A stretch of DNA of 64,000 nucleotides from Siphonodentalium dalli (lineage: Eukaryota; Mollusca; Scaphopoda; Gadilida; Siphonodentaliidae): NCBI GenBank assembly GCA_032622095.1, contig CP136063.1, positions 213,607,982 to 213,671,981 on the forward strand. Direction: 5' to 3'. Shown one piece after another: positions 44,150 to 53,887 of this stretch. A model generated the notes under the pieces. It was given only the letters and a program-made list of their open reading frames with translations. It did no database searches and had not been told where the DNA came from. Position numbers and translations under genes: made by a program. Every line of letters starts with the position of its first letter. Positions within the stretch are counted from its first letter, which is position 1.

Positions 44150-44315
44150 CATTTTTTTGCTCATTTGCTCATTTTTTTGCTCATTTGCTCATTTTTTTGC
44201 TTATTTGCTCATTTTTTTGCTCATTTGCTCATTTTCTTGCTCATTTGCTCATTTTCTTGCTCATTTGCTCATTTTTTTGCTCATTTGCTCATTTTTTTTG
44301 CTCATTTGCTCATTG
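44150..44315. repeat. (TTTTTTGCTCATTTGCTCAT)n minisatellite, right arm
   Basis: About 165 bp, eight units, against about 430 bp in the left arm. The open plus-strand frames across it are by-products of the repeat. Confidence 0.95.
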
Positions 44316-44344
44316 ATTGGTGCATACTCAAGAGTCATAGACCT

Positions 44345-45862
44345 AACATCCAATGTACGTTAATGGTGTCATAGCGTGGGTACATAGAAGACTGTATAAC
44401 ACTATGCCTATGTCCGTATCTGTTGTCACACCGTGAGTGGATTGTCCACCTTTAATGATGTCATAGCGTGTGTACATGCAAGACAGTATAATACTATGAT
44501 TATGTCTGTAGATGTTGTTGGTAAGATGTGAAATATAAATTTCAAGGTTCAATTCATTCGTGTAGTAATTTCGTATATGTTCAACGCTCTTCATTCGTGC
44601 GCTTGTATTGTTAACATTCATTCATAATGAGTGTCCCTTTAGATCGATAAATAAGTTAAAGGTCATTACATTCCACAGTCAAATCTATTGGTGATCGAAT
44701 TTGATAACTATTTTATTGGAACAACTAAGAGTATTATTCACGTGAGATCAATGAGTCCAATTATTATAAATAATATATTGCAGGCATCGGAGGATACCCG
44801 ATTGCCACATTTAGTGATCACGTGATAAACTGATAAAATGTCCAAAGCGTAAGTATGAATGTGGGGCGATAAGTGGTTATTACGTAATGTTGTTATAACA
44901 ATGACACCGAAGCAATTTCTATCATTGAGTGACCTGGACGTATTATGTATGCATTTTTTGGATAACTAATTATCGTGTTAATGCTAACAATGACACAGTT
45001 TATCAACCTTAATTGATACTAACCCGTTAAACAACTAATACTGCTCAGACATTAAATCGATATGTTTTCTGAATGGCATATAACTGTGAACGGGAATATA
45101 ATAGAATTCATTTGGTAAAGCAAGGTGTGAAAGACACATTGTTACCCACAATGTCGTGTGTGATTACTTGTACATAATATGTTCCATCGAATATGACAAT
45201 TCATTCTGGGGGTTGTAATTTCACATTACCCTTTTCGTCCACTCGTGATTCAAGATAGTACATCTCAATACGTCCAATAATTCACGATAATACACACCTG
45301 TCATATACTCAATAACTTCATCTGGGATAGAGAAGTTAAGAATAAACGCTCTTTATTATTTATGTAAGAGTAATGGTGTCTATTTTCAGGTATGACAATT
45401 ATATATGTATGAACTGCGTCCGATAAACACTGGAATGTATGCATTCATATCGATGGTCACAATGTCCAATAAAGCTATTTCTAAACATCGATTAATAATT
45501 TCATGAAAAATATTTGAACAAAAAAAAATAACGAAAGATATTACACGCAAATAATTTTAATAAACATTCGACATTTTTTAACATCGAGATTATCAGAAAC
45601 CGAAAACTCGTTATAAATTTTTTATTTAAACTGTTTTTTTAGAGAAATAATTTTGAGGGTTTTGAAATTTTTTCTTTTTTTGAAATTTGAGGATTTTGAA
45701 ATTTTTTGTTTTTGGGTTTTTGAAATTTTTTGGAAAAAATAAATTTTGGAAGTTTTTAATTTTTATTTGGGTTTTGATATTTTGGGAATATTTTAGTACA
45801 ACCAATTTTAGACCCACAAATTCTATTTTTAGATGTGGGGGTAACGAGACGGCTATTCTTCT
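44345..45862. repeat. Right arm, terminal segment and right terminal inverted repeat
   Basis: R2 (44345-44640), R1 (44641-44850), the non-coding subterminal segment with AACGCTCTTTATTATTTATG at about 45346, the TTTTGAAATTTT low-complexity tract, and the final CTATTCTTCT. It closely mirrors 36870-38385. Confidence 0.8.
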
Positions 45863-45868
45863 TACGTT

Positions 45869-45912
45869 ACATTTTCATTAAATCAAGTTAACACATAAAG
45901 TACAATCTATTT
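45869..45912 (+). repeat. 3' LTR of the LTR retrotransposon, last part
   Basis: ACATTTTCATTAAATCAAGT through CAATCTATTT continues the LTR interrupted at 36869. The two parts total about 512 bp, the length of the 5' LTR. Confidence 0.8.
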
Positions 45913-46289
45913 TATCAGACACCATTTAAATATGTCTATAACATTAATGTATACCTACGCCTTGTCAACATTACTATCACAAGTCTATTGAATGTCTATT
46001 ACATGTCAATCACAATGTCTATTTTAATTTACTATAATTATTATTAATGCTAGTTTTGACAATTCAATATTCTCTCTTTCCTACAACATATCTTTTCTTT
46101 TTACTTTCTATACAGCCCTGGACCCCTAATGTGGAACGTGACGAGTATTCCCCTTTAATTCAAGTCCGCTCTCACAGCTATTCCCGTAAGACCGAACTAG
46201 CTCTCCAATTAAGCGAGGAAGACCGATGTCAAAGTTTAAAGGAGACTTTTGATAAGAGATATACGAATTATCTCGAATGTATCTCATGA
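45913..46289 (+). other. Second LTR-like segment followed by a short open frame
   Basis: The sequence right after the 3' LTR starts TATCAG, the same six bases as the LTR start. At about 46060-46115, AATATTCTCTCTTTCCTACA plus ACATATCTTTTCTTTTTACT and TTCTATACAG repeats an internal LTR block almost exactly. After TATACAG (which has the form of a splice acceptor) an open frame reads PWTPNVERDEYSPLIQVRSH to a TGA at 46287-46289, about 57 codons. It could be an exon-like leader of a related element or a host exon. The product is not recognised. Confidence 0.4.
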
Positions 46290-46389
46290 GAGAACAAGCG
46301 AATCCATCTGTCTCCCTCTCATCAATTTTCGACAATTACTAAAATCATCATTATCATGATATTGTCGTCAAGACGTACGATGGTGTACG

Positions 46390-46765
46390 TAAACAAGAGC
46401 CTGCTCGTGTTACAGAAGTTGTGCTTCTGTTTACATAACACAGCGCAATTCTATTGGTTAATCACACACAAATGATATAAACGCTCTTTATTATTTCTAT
46501 ATCAGGAAAACAGTAACAAATAACGCTCGTTATGTTTACCATATCTGGATCTAAACAAAACGCAGGTAACGTAGCGTTGTTTTGCTTTTATTTACATAAC
46601 AAAGGGAAAACAGATGACAATAACATACTGTTTGTGCCATATTTCTGATTGGTGTAAGAACAAAGTCTGTCTATATTTTACTATTCTTTCTGTTTATGGC
46701 GGTTTTTGACGGAGGTGAATATTTTAACAGCATACCCACCGCCAACGCCGACCGTATCTTTAAAC
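46390..46765 (+). repeat. Dispersed family A, third copy
   Basis: AAGAGCCTGCTCGTGTTACA, TATAAACGCTCTTTATTATT, AACGCTCGTTATGTTTACC (second motif mutated), GACAATAACATACTGTTTGT, TTCTGTTTATGGCGGTTTTT and ACCCACCGCCAACGCC. It is closest to the 11346 copy. Confidence 0.75.
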
Positions 46766-46886
46766 CAAGCGAATGCAGGATCTCATGCATGCAACTGTTA
46801 TATCTAGACTTTTTGGCCTCACAGAAACAGAAAAATAACGCATCTTTATCTGTGCTGTTTATCTTGAACCGTGATATATATACACA

Positions 46887-47023
46887 CAGAACGACGCGAT
46901 GTGCAAATGGGTTTGTCGATACGGCACGAGTGCTGTCGCGGAAGGATAGAACGAGGGGCGCTTCCTTTCGTGACAGCACGAGTGCCGTATCAACAACCCC
47001 ATTTAAACATCGTGTCGTTCTAT
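46887..47023. mobile_element. Palindromic foldback element, about 137 bp
   Basis: AGAACGACGCGATGTGCAAA on the left mirrors TTTAAACATCGTGTCGTTCT on the right. The inner arms ATACGGCACGAGTGCTGTCG and CGTGACAGCACGAGTGCCGT are nearly perfect. The hinge is an AGGATAGAACGAGGGGCGC-type segment. Confidence 0.85.
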
Positions 47024-47334
47024 GTTTATTACACGATTCGCGTCCTAGAATCCGTGCATTAAAAATACAGACTTAGAAGGTTTATATTTAGGCACATATA
47101 GGGCGTGTTTTGTTTTGTGTGATGATGCTTTTATTTTATAGTTCCGGTTTCATGGTTGAGGCGAACGTCATGTACGTCATTTTACGTCAACGAGATTTCA
47201 TCCCAGAGATTTGAAACTTCAGAATATTGTTGCCCATATATTGAAGGTATGCAACATGTATATAGATGACGGAAAAATTTATTTTTTGACGGAGTTATTT
47301 ACTCTTTTGGACTTAAGAAAATTCCAATTTTCAG

Positions 47335-47575
47335 TATTTTCAAGTTCAGGAATAACTTCATTCACGGAGGATATACTTTCAATCAACGCAGATTAAATTT
47401 ATGGTATGTTATTTTGCAATCAGCAAACCTGCACTTTTAACTCGTATATTTACTGAACACATCTACTGTCCGTTGCTTTATAAGGCGGGAAATATAACAT
47501 ACCATAAATTTAGTCTGCGTTGATTGAAAGTTTATCCGCCGTGAATGAAGTTGTTCCTGAACTGGAAAATATGGA
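47335..47575. mobile_element. Inverted-repeat element with long arms (about 85 bp each)
   Basis: AGTTCAGGAATAACTTCATT through TAAATTTATGGTATGTTATT on the left is inverted on the right (AATATAACATACCATAAATT through AATGAAGTTGTTCCTGAACT). The spacer is about 75 bp. A 61-aa frame on the left arm is a by-product. Confidence 0.75.
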
Positions 47576-48175
47576 ACCGTGCTTCATGCAACATATGAAC
47601 CAAATTGACACGTTGATGTGCTGTGAGTGCAATCCAATGGCATTCCAGTTTTACCAGGATGGATATGGATATTGATAGACACACGGATTCATTTGGTGTT
47701 GTTGCACTTATTTAATAAATAATATGTATGTTTAAAATTTGTTCATTTTACTTGCTCCAAAATCCCTGTGATGGCAAACTGATTAATACGCAGAAGAAAA
47801 AAACCTAAGTTGACAGGGCGCTGAGATATGAGTGATAATATACAGGGCACATATGTTCTGATGGTAAATATAGTAACAATTTAAAAATAGAAAATTAGAT
47901 AGAAATGCCGTTTGAGCCACAACCTTTTACCTATGTCCTATGGCCTCTGCCCATTGATCCCCTACGTCATGACATCTGATATATACCTACTGACCTTTGC
48001 TACTGAAAAGTAACATATGGGATTCTCCCTCAATATTAATTTTAGTTGTGTGGTGCAAACTTACATGATACAGCGGTGGAGCCACATTTGGGCCTAGCAG
48101 AATTACATCACCGCAGAATAGTTTTCTTAAAAGTTTGTACACGTACAATAACTAAAGCTCCCTATCATTTGTGAA
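47576..48175. other. No gene or repeat recognised
   Basis: AT-rich, no long frame, no repeat seen. Confidence 0.4.
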
Positions 48176-48179
48176 TGTT

Positions 48180-48560
48180 TTTTTTTGGGGTTTTGCCAGG
48201 TTCTGCTAACATTTTTGGGGAAAAAACTGTATGTGCGATATAGAATTTTTTTACGGAATTGAATTCGTCTTATCGTTCCGAGTATTTTGATAGGTCACAC
48301 GACCTATAACGGATTAAAAAATTTTGTTCGGTATTTTGGGGTTCAGCTAACATTTTTTTGTTTTGCATATTCGGATTCGTCTTTTCGTTCCGAGTATTTT
48401 GATAGGTCACACGACACATATCGGGTTTAAAAAAAATTATGTTTTTTTGGGTTCTGCAGGTTCTGCTAGCATTTTTGGGGGAAATTGTATCTGCAATATA
48501 GAAATTTTTTACGGTATTGAACTCGTCTTCCGAGTCTTTTGACATATCACGCGGGCCAAA
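48180..48560. repeat. Tandem repeat of about 110-120 bp, three copies, with poly-T
   Basis: GGTTCTGCTAACATTTTTGG (or variants), TGCGATATAGAA, TTGAATTCGTCTTATCGTTC and CGAGTATTTTGATAGGTCAC recur near 48195, 48350 and 48465 with decay. Long T and A runs follow (48566-48720). The 97-aa minus-strand frame across it is a by-product. Confidence 0.7.
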
Positions 48561-48719
48561 CAAATTTTTTTTATTTTTTTTTTAAACCAAAAAAAAAAAA
48601 AACTCCCAAAAAATCATTTTTTTTTCCCCCAATTTTTTTTATATATTCAGACATACACCTCTGGAACGTAGATTGAACGCAAAACTAAAAAAACTAATTT
48701 TTCATCACAAAATTGAACA

Positions 48720-49200
48720 AAAACCTCCAAAATCATATTTTTCCATCACAAAAACCTAAAAAAAAACTAATTTTTCATTACAAAATTCGGGTTCATACAT
48801 ACCATATAATATTTTCCCAAAATCCAGGATACAACTATTCACGAATACCTCGATCGGCGGTAATCTTGTAGGAGAAACCACATTTTAGAACATATGAATA
48901 AAACCTGAACATATACGTAAACAATATAGGAGCTAGGGGATCTAAATAAAATGGCAGCCATCTCAAAACATTTTTATGCTCCGTTGGGACATACGGTTAG
49001 TGGCAGCTATATCAGTTAGGGTTAGATAGCAGCTATATGAGCTAGGGTTAGTTTAGCATTAGGGTTAGGGTTCGAGTTAGGGTTAGATACCAGCCATCTT
49101 GGAATCTGGGACCAAAACCTTTAGCCTATTACCTTCGGCTTATGGCCGTTGACCTTTATGACCTTTGACATATCGGCGGCCATCTTGGAATATGATGCCA
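48720..49200. repeat. AT-rich stretch and interspersed TTAGGG words
   Basis: Between 49010 and 49090, GGGTTAG and TTAGGG words occur about six times, interspersed with GATAGCAGCTATATGAGCTA. TTAGGG is the common animal telomere repeat, but the copies are irregular. A GCCATCTTGGAA word occurs at about 49092 and 49180. Confidence 0.6.
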
Positions 49201-49214
49201 AAACCTTTGACCTT

Positions 49215-49745
49215 CCCATTTTTTTTATTTCTTTAAAGACACGGTTGGTCTTGGCGGTAGGTATCCTGTGAAAATATCTCCACCCGTCAAAAACCGACAC
49301 AAACAGAAAGAACATCAAAATGTAGATAGACTTTGTCCGTATACAAATAAGAAAAAATCGCATAAACAGTATGTTGTGGTCATATGTTTGACCATTGTTA
49401 TGTAAACAAAAGCATAAATAGTTACTTTTCTGGTGTTTGTTTATATTATGATGGTAATATAAAGAGCGTTCTTTGTTGGTGAATACCTGATATGGAACTA
49501 ATAAAGAGCGTTTATGCCATCTGTGTGTGATTAACCAGTAGCATTGTGCTGTCTTCTGTAACACAATCAGGCTCTTGCTTAGGTAATATATAGTAGGTCT
49601 TTTTTCATCAACAGCTATTGATGATATGTTTTCACAACGTAACATGCTGTTTACGCGATGGTCATGGTATATATGAACGGAACTGTATGCGTTTTAATGT
49701 TTTTCTGTTTACGGTGTTTGGAACAAATATGAATATTTTCGACAA
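49215..49745 (-). repeat. Dispersed family A, inverted near-complete copy
   Basis: The reverse complement of the 5145 copy along its whole length: ACGGTTGGTCTTGGCGGTAG, GGTCATATGTTTGACCATTG, AAAGAGCGTTCTTTG, ATAAAGAGCGTTTATGCC, CTGTCTTCTGTAACACAATC and GTTTACGCGATGGTCATGGT. The 174-aa minus-strand frame (49121-49645) is a by-product. A further fragment, ATCAACAGCTATGGATGATA, lies near 50820. Confidence 0.75.
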
Positions 49746-50049
49746 TTAATGCCGCACATGCCTTTAACAAAGCGGCATCGATTTGCCACGTTTTCGGTGG
49801 ACACTGTGGTCGGCTGAACTTTTATTTTGTACATCAATGCCATCGTCGAGAACCTTATATGTAGTATAGAATGACGATGCATCGATATACTTAACAGTAG
49901 AAGACCCTAACTTAGCGGCATACCAAATTAATTCAGTTTAGAAATAATTACTAAATGGTCCGGACAATGGATAGTGAAATTCAGTGCTCATATAAAACAA
50001 GATCCATGATTATGTCACGAAAAGACAAACAGCTGACATATAAACCTTT

Positions 50050-50690
50050 AATAATATCTATAGTTACAAACAACTTGGTATCATTTGTAACAATATAGGT
50101 AGCAGGAGCGACTATATAACTGAAGTTAAAAGGAGAGCGACACAAAAAGTAGCGCTAACGAGGAAGTATACATTTGTCATATACAGGAGAATCCTCGAAG
50201 GAATTTATTTTGTATATATACGCCCTATTTTAGATTATGCTTCTCCTGACTAGGTCGCCTGCGCTAAGGGTGAAAGGGATACTTGAAAACGTACAGTACT
50301 GGGCAGCAAGAAGAGTCAATGGAGCCACGAGACTTTGTAACAACACAGATATCCTTATGAAAGCAGGTTGGGGAACATTGTCAGAGCGTCGAAAAATTAT
50401 GCCAGTTTTATAAAATGTTTTTTTTAAATGACACCACCATACCTCTATACATTAGTCCCAGGATCAACAGAGAATATGCATGGATATCAATACTCACCGA
50501 GGATAACTCACGCCCATCGCAAGTTCATCACCGTAGGCTTCGCATTGGGTGTAGTTTTCTTAATCAAGATTTGTGCGAAAATCACTCAAGATCAAATCAG
50601 ATGTGGAACATTAGAAACTGCGTCTCATTTTATATTACATTGTCCGATATACCGGAAACAACGAAACGAATGTTTCTCTTGAACATTTAG
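50050..50690 (+). pseudogene. Fragment of a second LINE reverse transcriptase, C-terminal end
   Basis: Pieces in different frames read FVYIRPILDYASP (the YRSYIRPILEYASP region after the RT palm), then LENVQYWAARRVNGAT, then a knuckle CGTLETASHFILHCP (C-x7-H-x4-C type) near 50600-50650. This is the C-terminal region of a CR1/Jockey-type LINE protein. No 5' part, catalytic YADD or 3' tail is seen. Confidence 0.75.
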
Positions 50691-51584
50691 AAATTTGACT
50701 ACCGATTCTGCCCTGAAGGAGCAACTACAAAAAGCTTAAATGAAAACATATCTACCTTTAATATATTTCAGAAATGTATAACTATGACAGAACGTTTTTT
50801 TTACAAATAAAATAACAAATCAACAGCTATGGATGATATGTTTTCACAAACCCAATATTTATATAATCTACTTAAGAGAAACCCACCCAAATTTGATAAT
50901 ATCGTTTTCTGAAATGCACAACCTTTAACATACCTAACAAACCAATCATGTGGCCTTTTTTATCTAACATCCACAAGAAATGGTTTGAGATAATTGAAGT
51001 ATCTCTCCACCATAATGAACTATTCTGATCAAAACGCCCTGAAAATCCACTAAACGACAAGACAAGTACCCGATACATTGTGACGAGATTCAATTTGTGA
51101 TTATTGTTAAAATGAAATTGAAGCTGAATTGCTATATCCTCTCTGAAACCAAAAAAAAAACCTTGATTCTCTCTCACTTTGACCCATCTTCCTGTCGGAA
51201 GACAATATTGTTATTACTGCATTGGCACAACCCCCTCGCTCACAGATGTGTTCCCGCCCGATCACTGTCACACTCCCACAATTACCTCAATAAGTCCGCG
51301 ATTTCTCATGGAATTAACGCCAAATCCTGAAATAAGTGTTCAGCCTCTCCGAGCACAAGATGCAATTTGAAACTCAATGTGCAATACAGTGACGAACTGT
51401 TTCCTTTAACATTACCATGCACGTACTACTATTCACGATCGAGATGACAAACTTTCATATCAGTTACGCTTAACTGTCTGGTGAGCCCGCATACTCGGGC
51501 CAATCAATTTAAGTGTGTAATTTGCCAGGGGCAGGGAGGGAGAGGGGCATCAAAATCTATAAGAATGCCGATTTCCACAAATTT
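50691..51584. other. No gene recognised
   Basis: Frames up to 101 aa on both strands have no recognised domain. Neighbouring repeats do not extend here. Confidence 0.4.
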
Positions 51585-51780
51585 GTATATAACTAGCAGG
51601 GTTACCCGACGGTCCCCAGGTTAAAATGATGTGGAACAATCCTTTTGGGGAAATGTTTATAGGAATATAGAGTACACTTGCTCAAAGTAGTCATTGTCGC
51701 CCGAAACGAAAAAATATATATGAATGTTTTTTCAACAAACATCTAAGCTTCCGGGTGATACCGAACATATGGGAATAATG
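51585..51780 (+). repeat. Repeat with TACTAGCAG...GTTACCCGACGGTCCCCAGG start
   Basis: ATAACTAGCAGGGTTACCCG, CCCAGGTTAAAATGATGTGG, AACAATCCTTTTGGGGAAAT and ACTTGCTCAAAGTAGTCATT correspond to the copy at 52500-52640 (ATTACTAGCAAGCTTACTTG, CCCAGGTTAAAAAAGTGATC, AACACTCCGTTTGTGGAAAT, CTTGCTCAAAATATCTATTA). The TACTAG...CCCGGGTTAAA pattern resembles 3' portions of some non-LTR elements (inference). Confidence 0.6.
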
Positions 51781-52044
51781 TAATGGTAGCCCTACGTTTC
51801 CTTAAAGACTGTGAAACATGTTTTATTACATGATCCTACTCTTATTCCATTCAATAAACCCATTCTATGAATTGTGATATTAAACGTTCGTTTAATAACA
51901 GGAAATAGTGCCACGTGACACTTGACTTCCGAATTGTCGTATGTTTACATTCCGTACGCTACGTCTCCAAATACTATGGCTTCCAATATTTTCCCTACAA
52001 ACTATAATGAATGAACAGTTAGAAAAGTTAGGTCATTAAATATA

Positions 52045-52375
52045 CGCCATTAAATATGACAAATAGTCTTTATTTATCTGGGACTATTTCTTTACCCAGG
52101 CAAATAAAGCATAGTTACGCGAAAGTCATCGCATGCTTTATAGAAGCCGATGTTAGTTTCGCGTCCCATTTGTTGATATAAGTATGTTTTGTCAACATTT
52201 TTGGATCATGTAATAAATAGAATCTACAACTCGTCCCCAGTTTATAGCGGAATTTATAAAACTCGTCCAGTAAATTAGGTCTGGACCTCGCCAAAGGCTT
52301 GGTCCAGCCCTAATTTACTAGACTCGTTTTGTAAATTCCGCTATAGTAAACTGGGGACTCGTTGAAGATCCTCTA
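52045..52375 (-). repeat. Dispersed family B, inverted copy
   Basis: The inverted counterpart of 19495-19800, with a palindromic interior (GTCCAGTAAATTAGGTCTGG ... AGCCCTAATTTACTAGAC) around 52265-52320. AAGCCGATGTTAGTTTCGCG and GTCCCATTTGTTGATATAAG match the plus copy's complement. Confidence 0.7.
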
Positions 52376-52499
52376 TATAAGCAATATACTTATCATACCA
52401 AATGGTAAACTAGAACAATCCTTACCTACCCTTCTTCGAAGATAATGTTATATTATTTAGGCCTACGATAAACGACGACAATCTTATTTTTCCCCATGA

Positions 52500-52680
52500 A
52501 ATTTATATATTACTAGCAAGCTTACTTGGCGTTGCCCAGGTTAAAAAAGTGATCTGAAACACTCCGTTTGTGGAAATTTCATTGGTTGAAGAGTACTCTT
52601 GCTCAAAATATCTATTATGCCCTGATACATTTCGGAGGACTATTATTACCAGCATGTCCGTCCGTCAGGTGACACCATGG
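52500..52680 (+). repeat. Second copy of the TACTAGCA...CCCAGGTTAAA repeat
   Basis: See the copy at 51585-51780. A G-run with GGGCGGGTC follows at 52680. Beyond it (52690-53265) frames on both strands are open over about 80-100 codons, but I recognise no domain. Confidence 0.6.
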
Positions 52681-53265
52681 GGGGGGGGCGGGTCAGGAGA
52701 GATTACAGCCCCTGTCGGGAAGGGTTTCCCCCATCCTCGTCGGGTAAAATCTGCAATGGTAAACCCAGTAGCTTTCGGGAATCTATAGCCCGCCCCCTGT
52801 CGATGATCATAACCCCATGCGTTGGGGGAATCCTGGCGCCACATATGCCGACCATAACCGTTACCGATCCGTGTAGTATATTGTACTCTGTCAGAAAATA
52901 CCATATTAGTCTCACCCAATTTATTTTCATTGACATGAGGACATTTTTCACATCTACCAGTTTCGTTCCACCGTTACAGTGATTTTGACAAACTAGTATC
53001 TTTTGCTCTGTCCCGATTGGAACTCCAGATAAAATTAAATAATATTTGTTCTAGTTTCTTCACGAAACTGTTGTCATGGCAATGCGACATAGGTTCATAT
53101 TGGACGTATTTGATTCCGAAATAAAAGCACCTTATAACAAGCTCACATCTGGAAAGTTGATTTAGGTTCACATGGAGCGTAATTCAGATTCAAATACTGC
53201 CGATATGTGCTTATTTTTGCTTTTGAAATAAATTCAATATGAGCTTATTTTCATGCGATACTTAC

Positions 53266-53611
53266 CTTCAAATTCCCTAAACACACCGTGTGACGTCATA
53301 GTTGGATCGAGTACGCCGTCTGACAAGTAGCACTCCTTTTTCTGCTTATCGTACGAAAACTCTTTGCAGGAACCGTCACATAGCACAGCACATTCAATCC
53401 TCGAGCGAGCCATCTTCACTCGAGTTGTTAAACACCCAATTGGCATATCGCTAACAATCACGAATCTTCTGCTGAACAAATTCGCATTACATACTTGTAT
53501 GGTTGCCAATATGACTGCCAATATAACAGCGAAAGTTGCCAAGCACAATGTCATAATGTTAGAATGACATACGATCCAAGTCGGGCTTGTGTTTTTGCGT
53601 AACTGACACAA
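53266..53611 (-). CDS. First exon: signal peptide plus PAN/apple domain
   Basis: On the minus strand an ATG-initiated frame runs to GAATTTGAAG|GTAAGT (donor at 53265-53264), leaving phase 1. Two starts are possible: 53611 (MCQLRKNT) or, better placed for secretion, 53554 (MTLCLATFAVILAVILATI, a clear signal peptide). The rest has the cysteine pattern of a PAN/apple domain: GCLTT, SRIECAVLCDGSCKEFSYD, and KKECYLSD. PAN domains bind proteins or sugars outside the cell. The phase matches the lectin exon at 26414, giving a predicted protein of about 231 aa (start at 53554). The 26.7-kb intron between holds the LTR element and the giant palindrome. Confidence 0.7.
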
Positions 53612-53649
53612 GGCAGAGCTAACTCAATTGGCGTCGCATTTTCCGCACA

Positions 53650-53765
53650 CCGAGCCATATCGACCGATATAGCGAGTAATCAATTGGTTCCGAGAATTAC
53701 GTTAAATAATTCACGAGGCGAGAGACGTCGGTAAAAAACGAGTGCGCGCCTCGATATATATATAT
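53650..53765. repeat. Solo end of the 54.5-61.1 kb element family
   Basis: TAATCAATTGGTTCCGAGAA, TTACGTTAAATAATTCACGA and GGCGAGAGACGTCGGTAAAA match the left end at about 54508-54570 and the inverted right end at about 61010-61075. It ends in a TATATATATATG run. Confidence 0.7.
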
Positions 53766-53887
53766 GTATTTATTACAGTCATATGTGCGATTTCCATCGA
53801 AAAACGACATTAATTAAAAATTGTAACGTAACTAGTGAATTATCTCATTTCTCGTGACGTCTTTGACGTTATGTTGCTTATTGATTA

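Larger units (their letters stand above)
36870..45862. mobile_element. Giant palindromic element, 8,993 bp, Polinton-like ends
   Basis: The whole segment is an inverted repeat: 36870-41567 on the left and 41569-45862 on the right. The ends are AGAAGAATAGCCGTCTCGTT and its reverse complement, and the host LTR sequence TACGTT is duplicated at 36864-36869 and 45863-45868. Six-base duplications with 5'-AG termini are the pattern of Polinton/Maverick elements. Each arm holds the same gene block near the centre and the same repeats toward the ends. The arms differ in a minisatellite length and in a deletion of about 200 bp. No polymerase B, integrase, ATPase, protease or capsid frame is present, so it is non-autonomous or a relative of unknown type. 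Confidence 0.85.

Noticed and set aside
45913-45918. TATCAG right after the 3' LTR as a target duplication of the LTR element
   Set aside because: It equals the LTR's own first six bases, not the left flank, so it is not a target duplication; it may be the start of a second LTR-like segment.
49121-49645. 174-aa minus-strand frame
   Set aside because: Covers a family A repeat; the other family A copies do not keep this frame.
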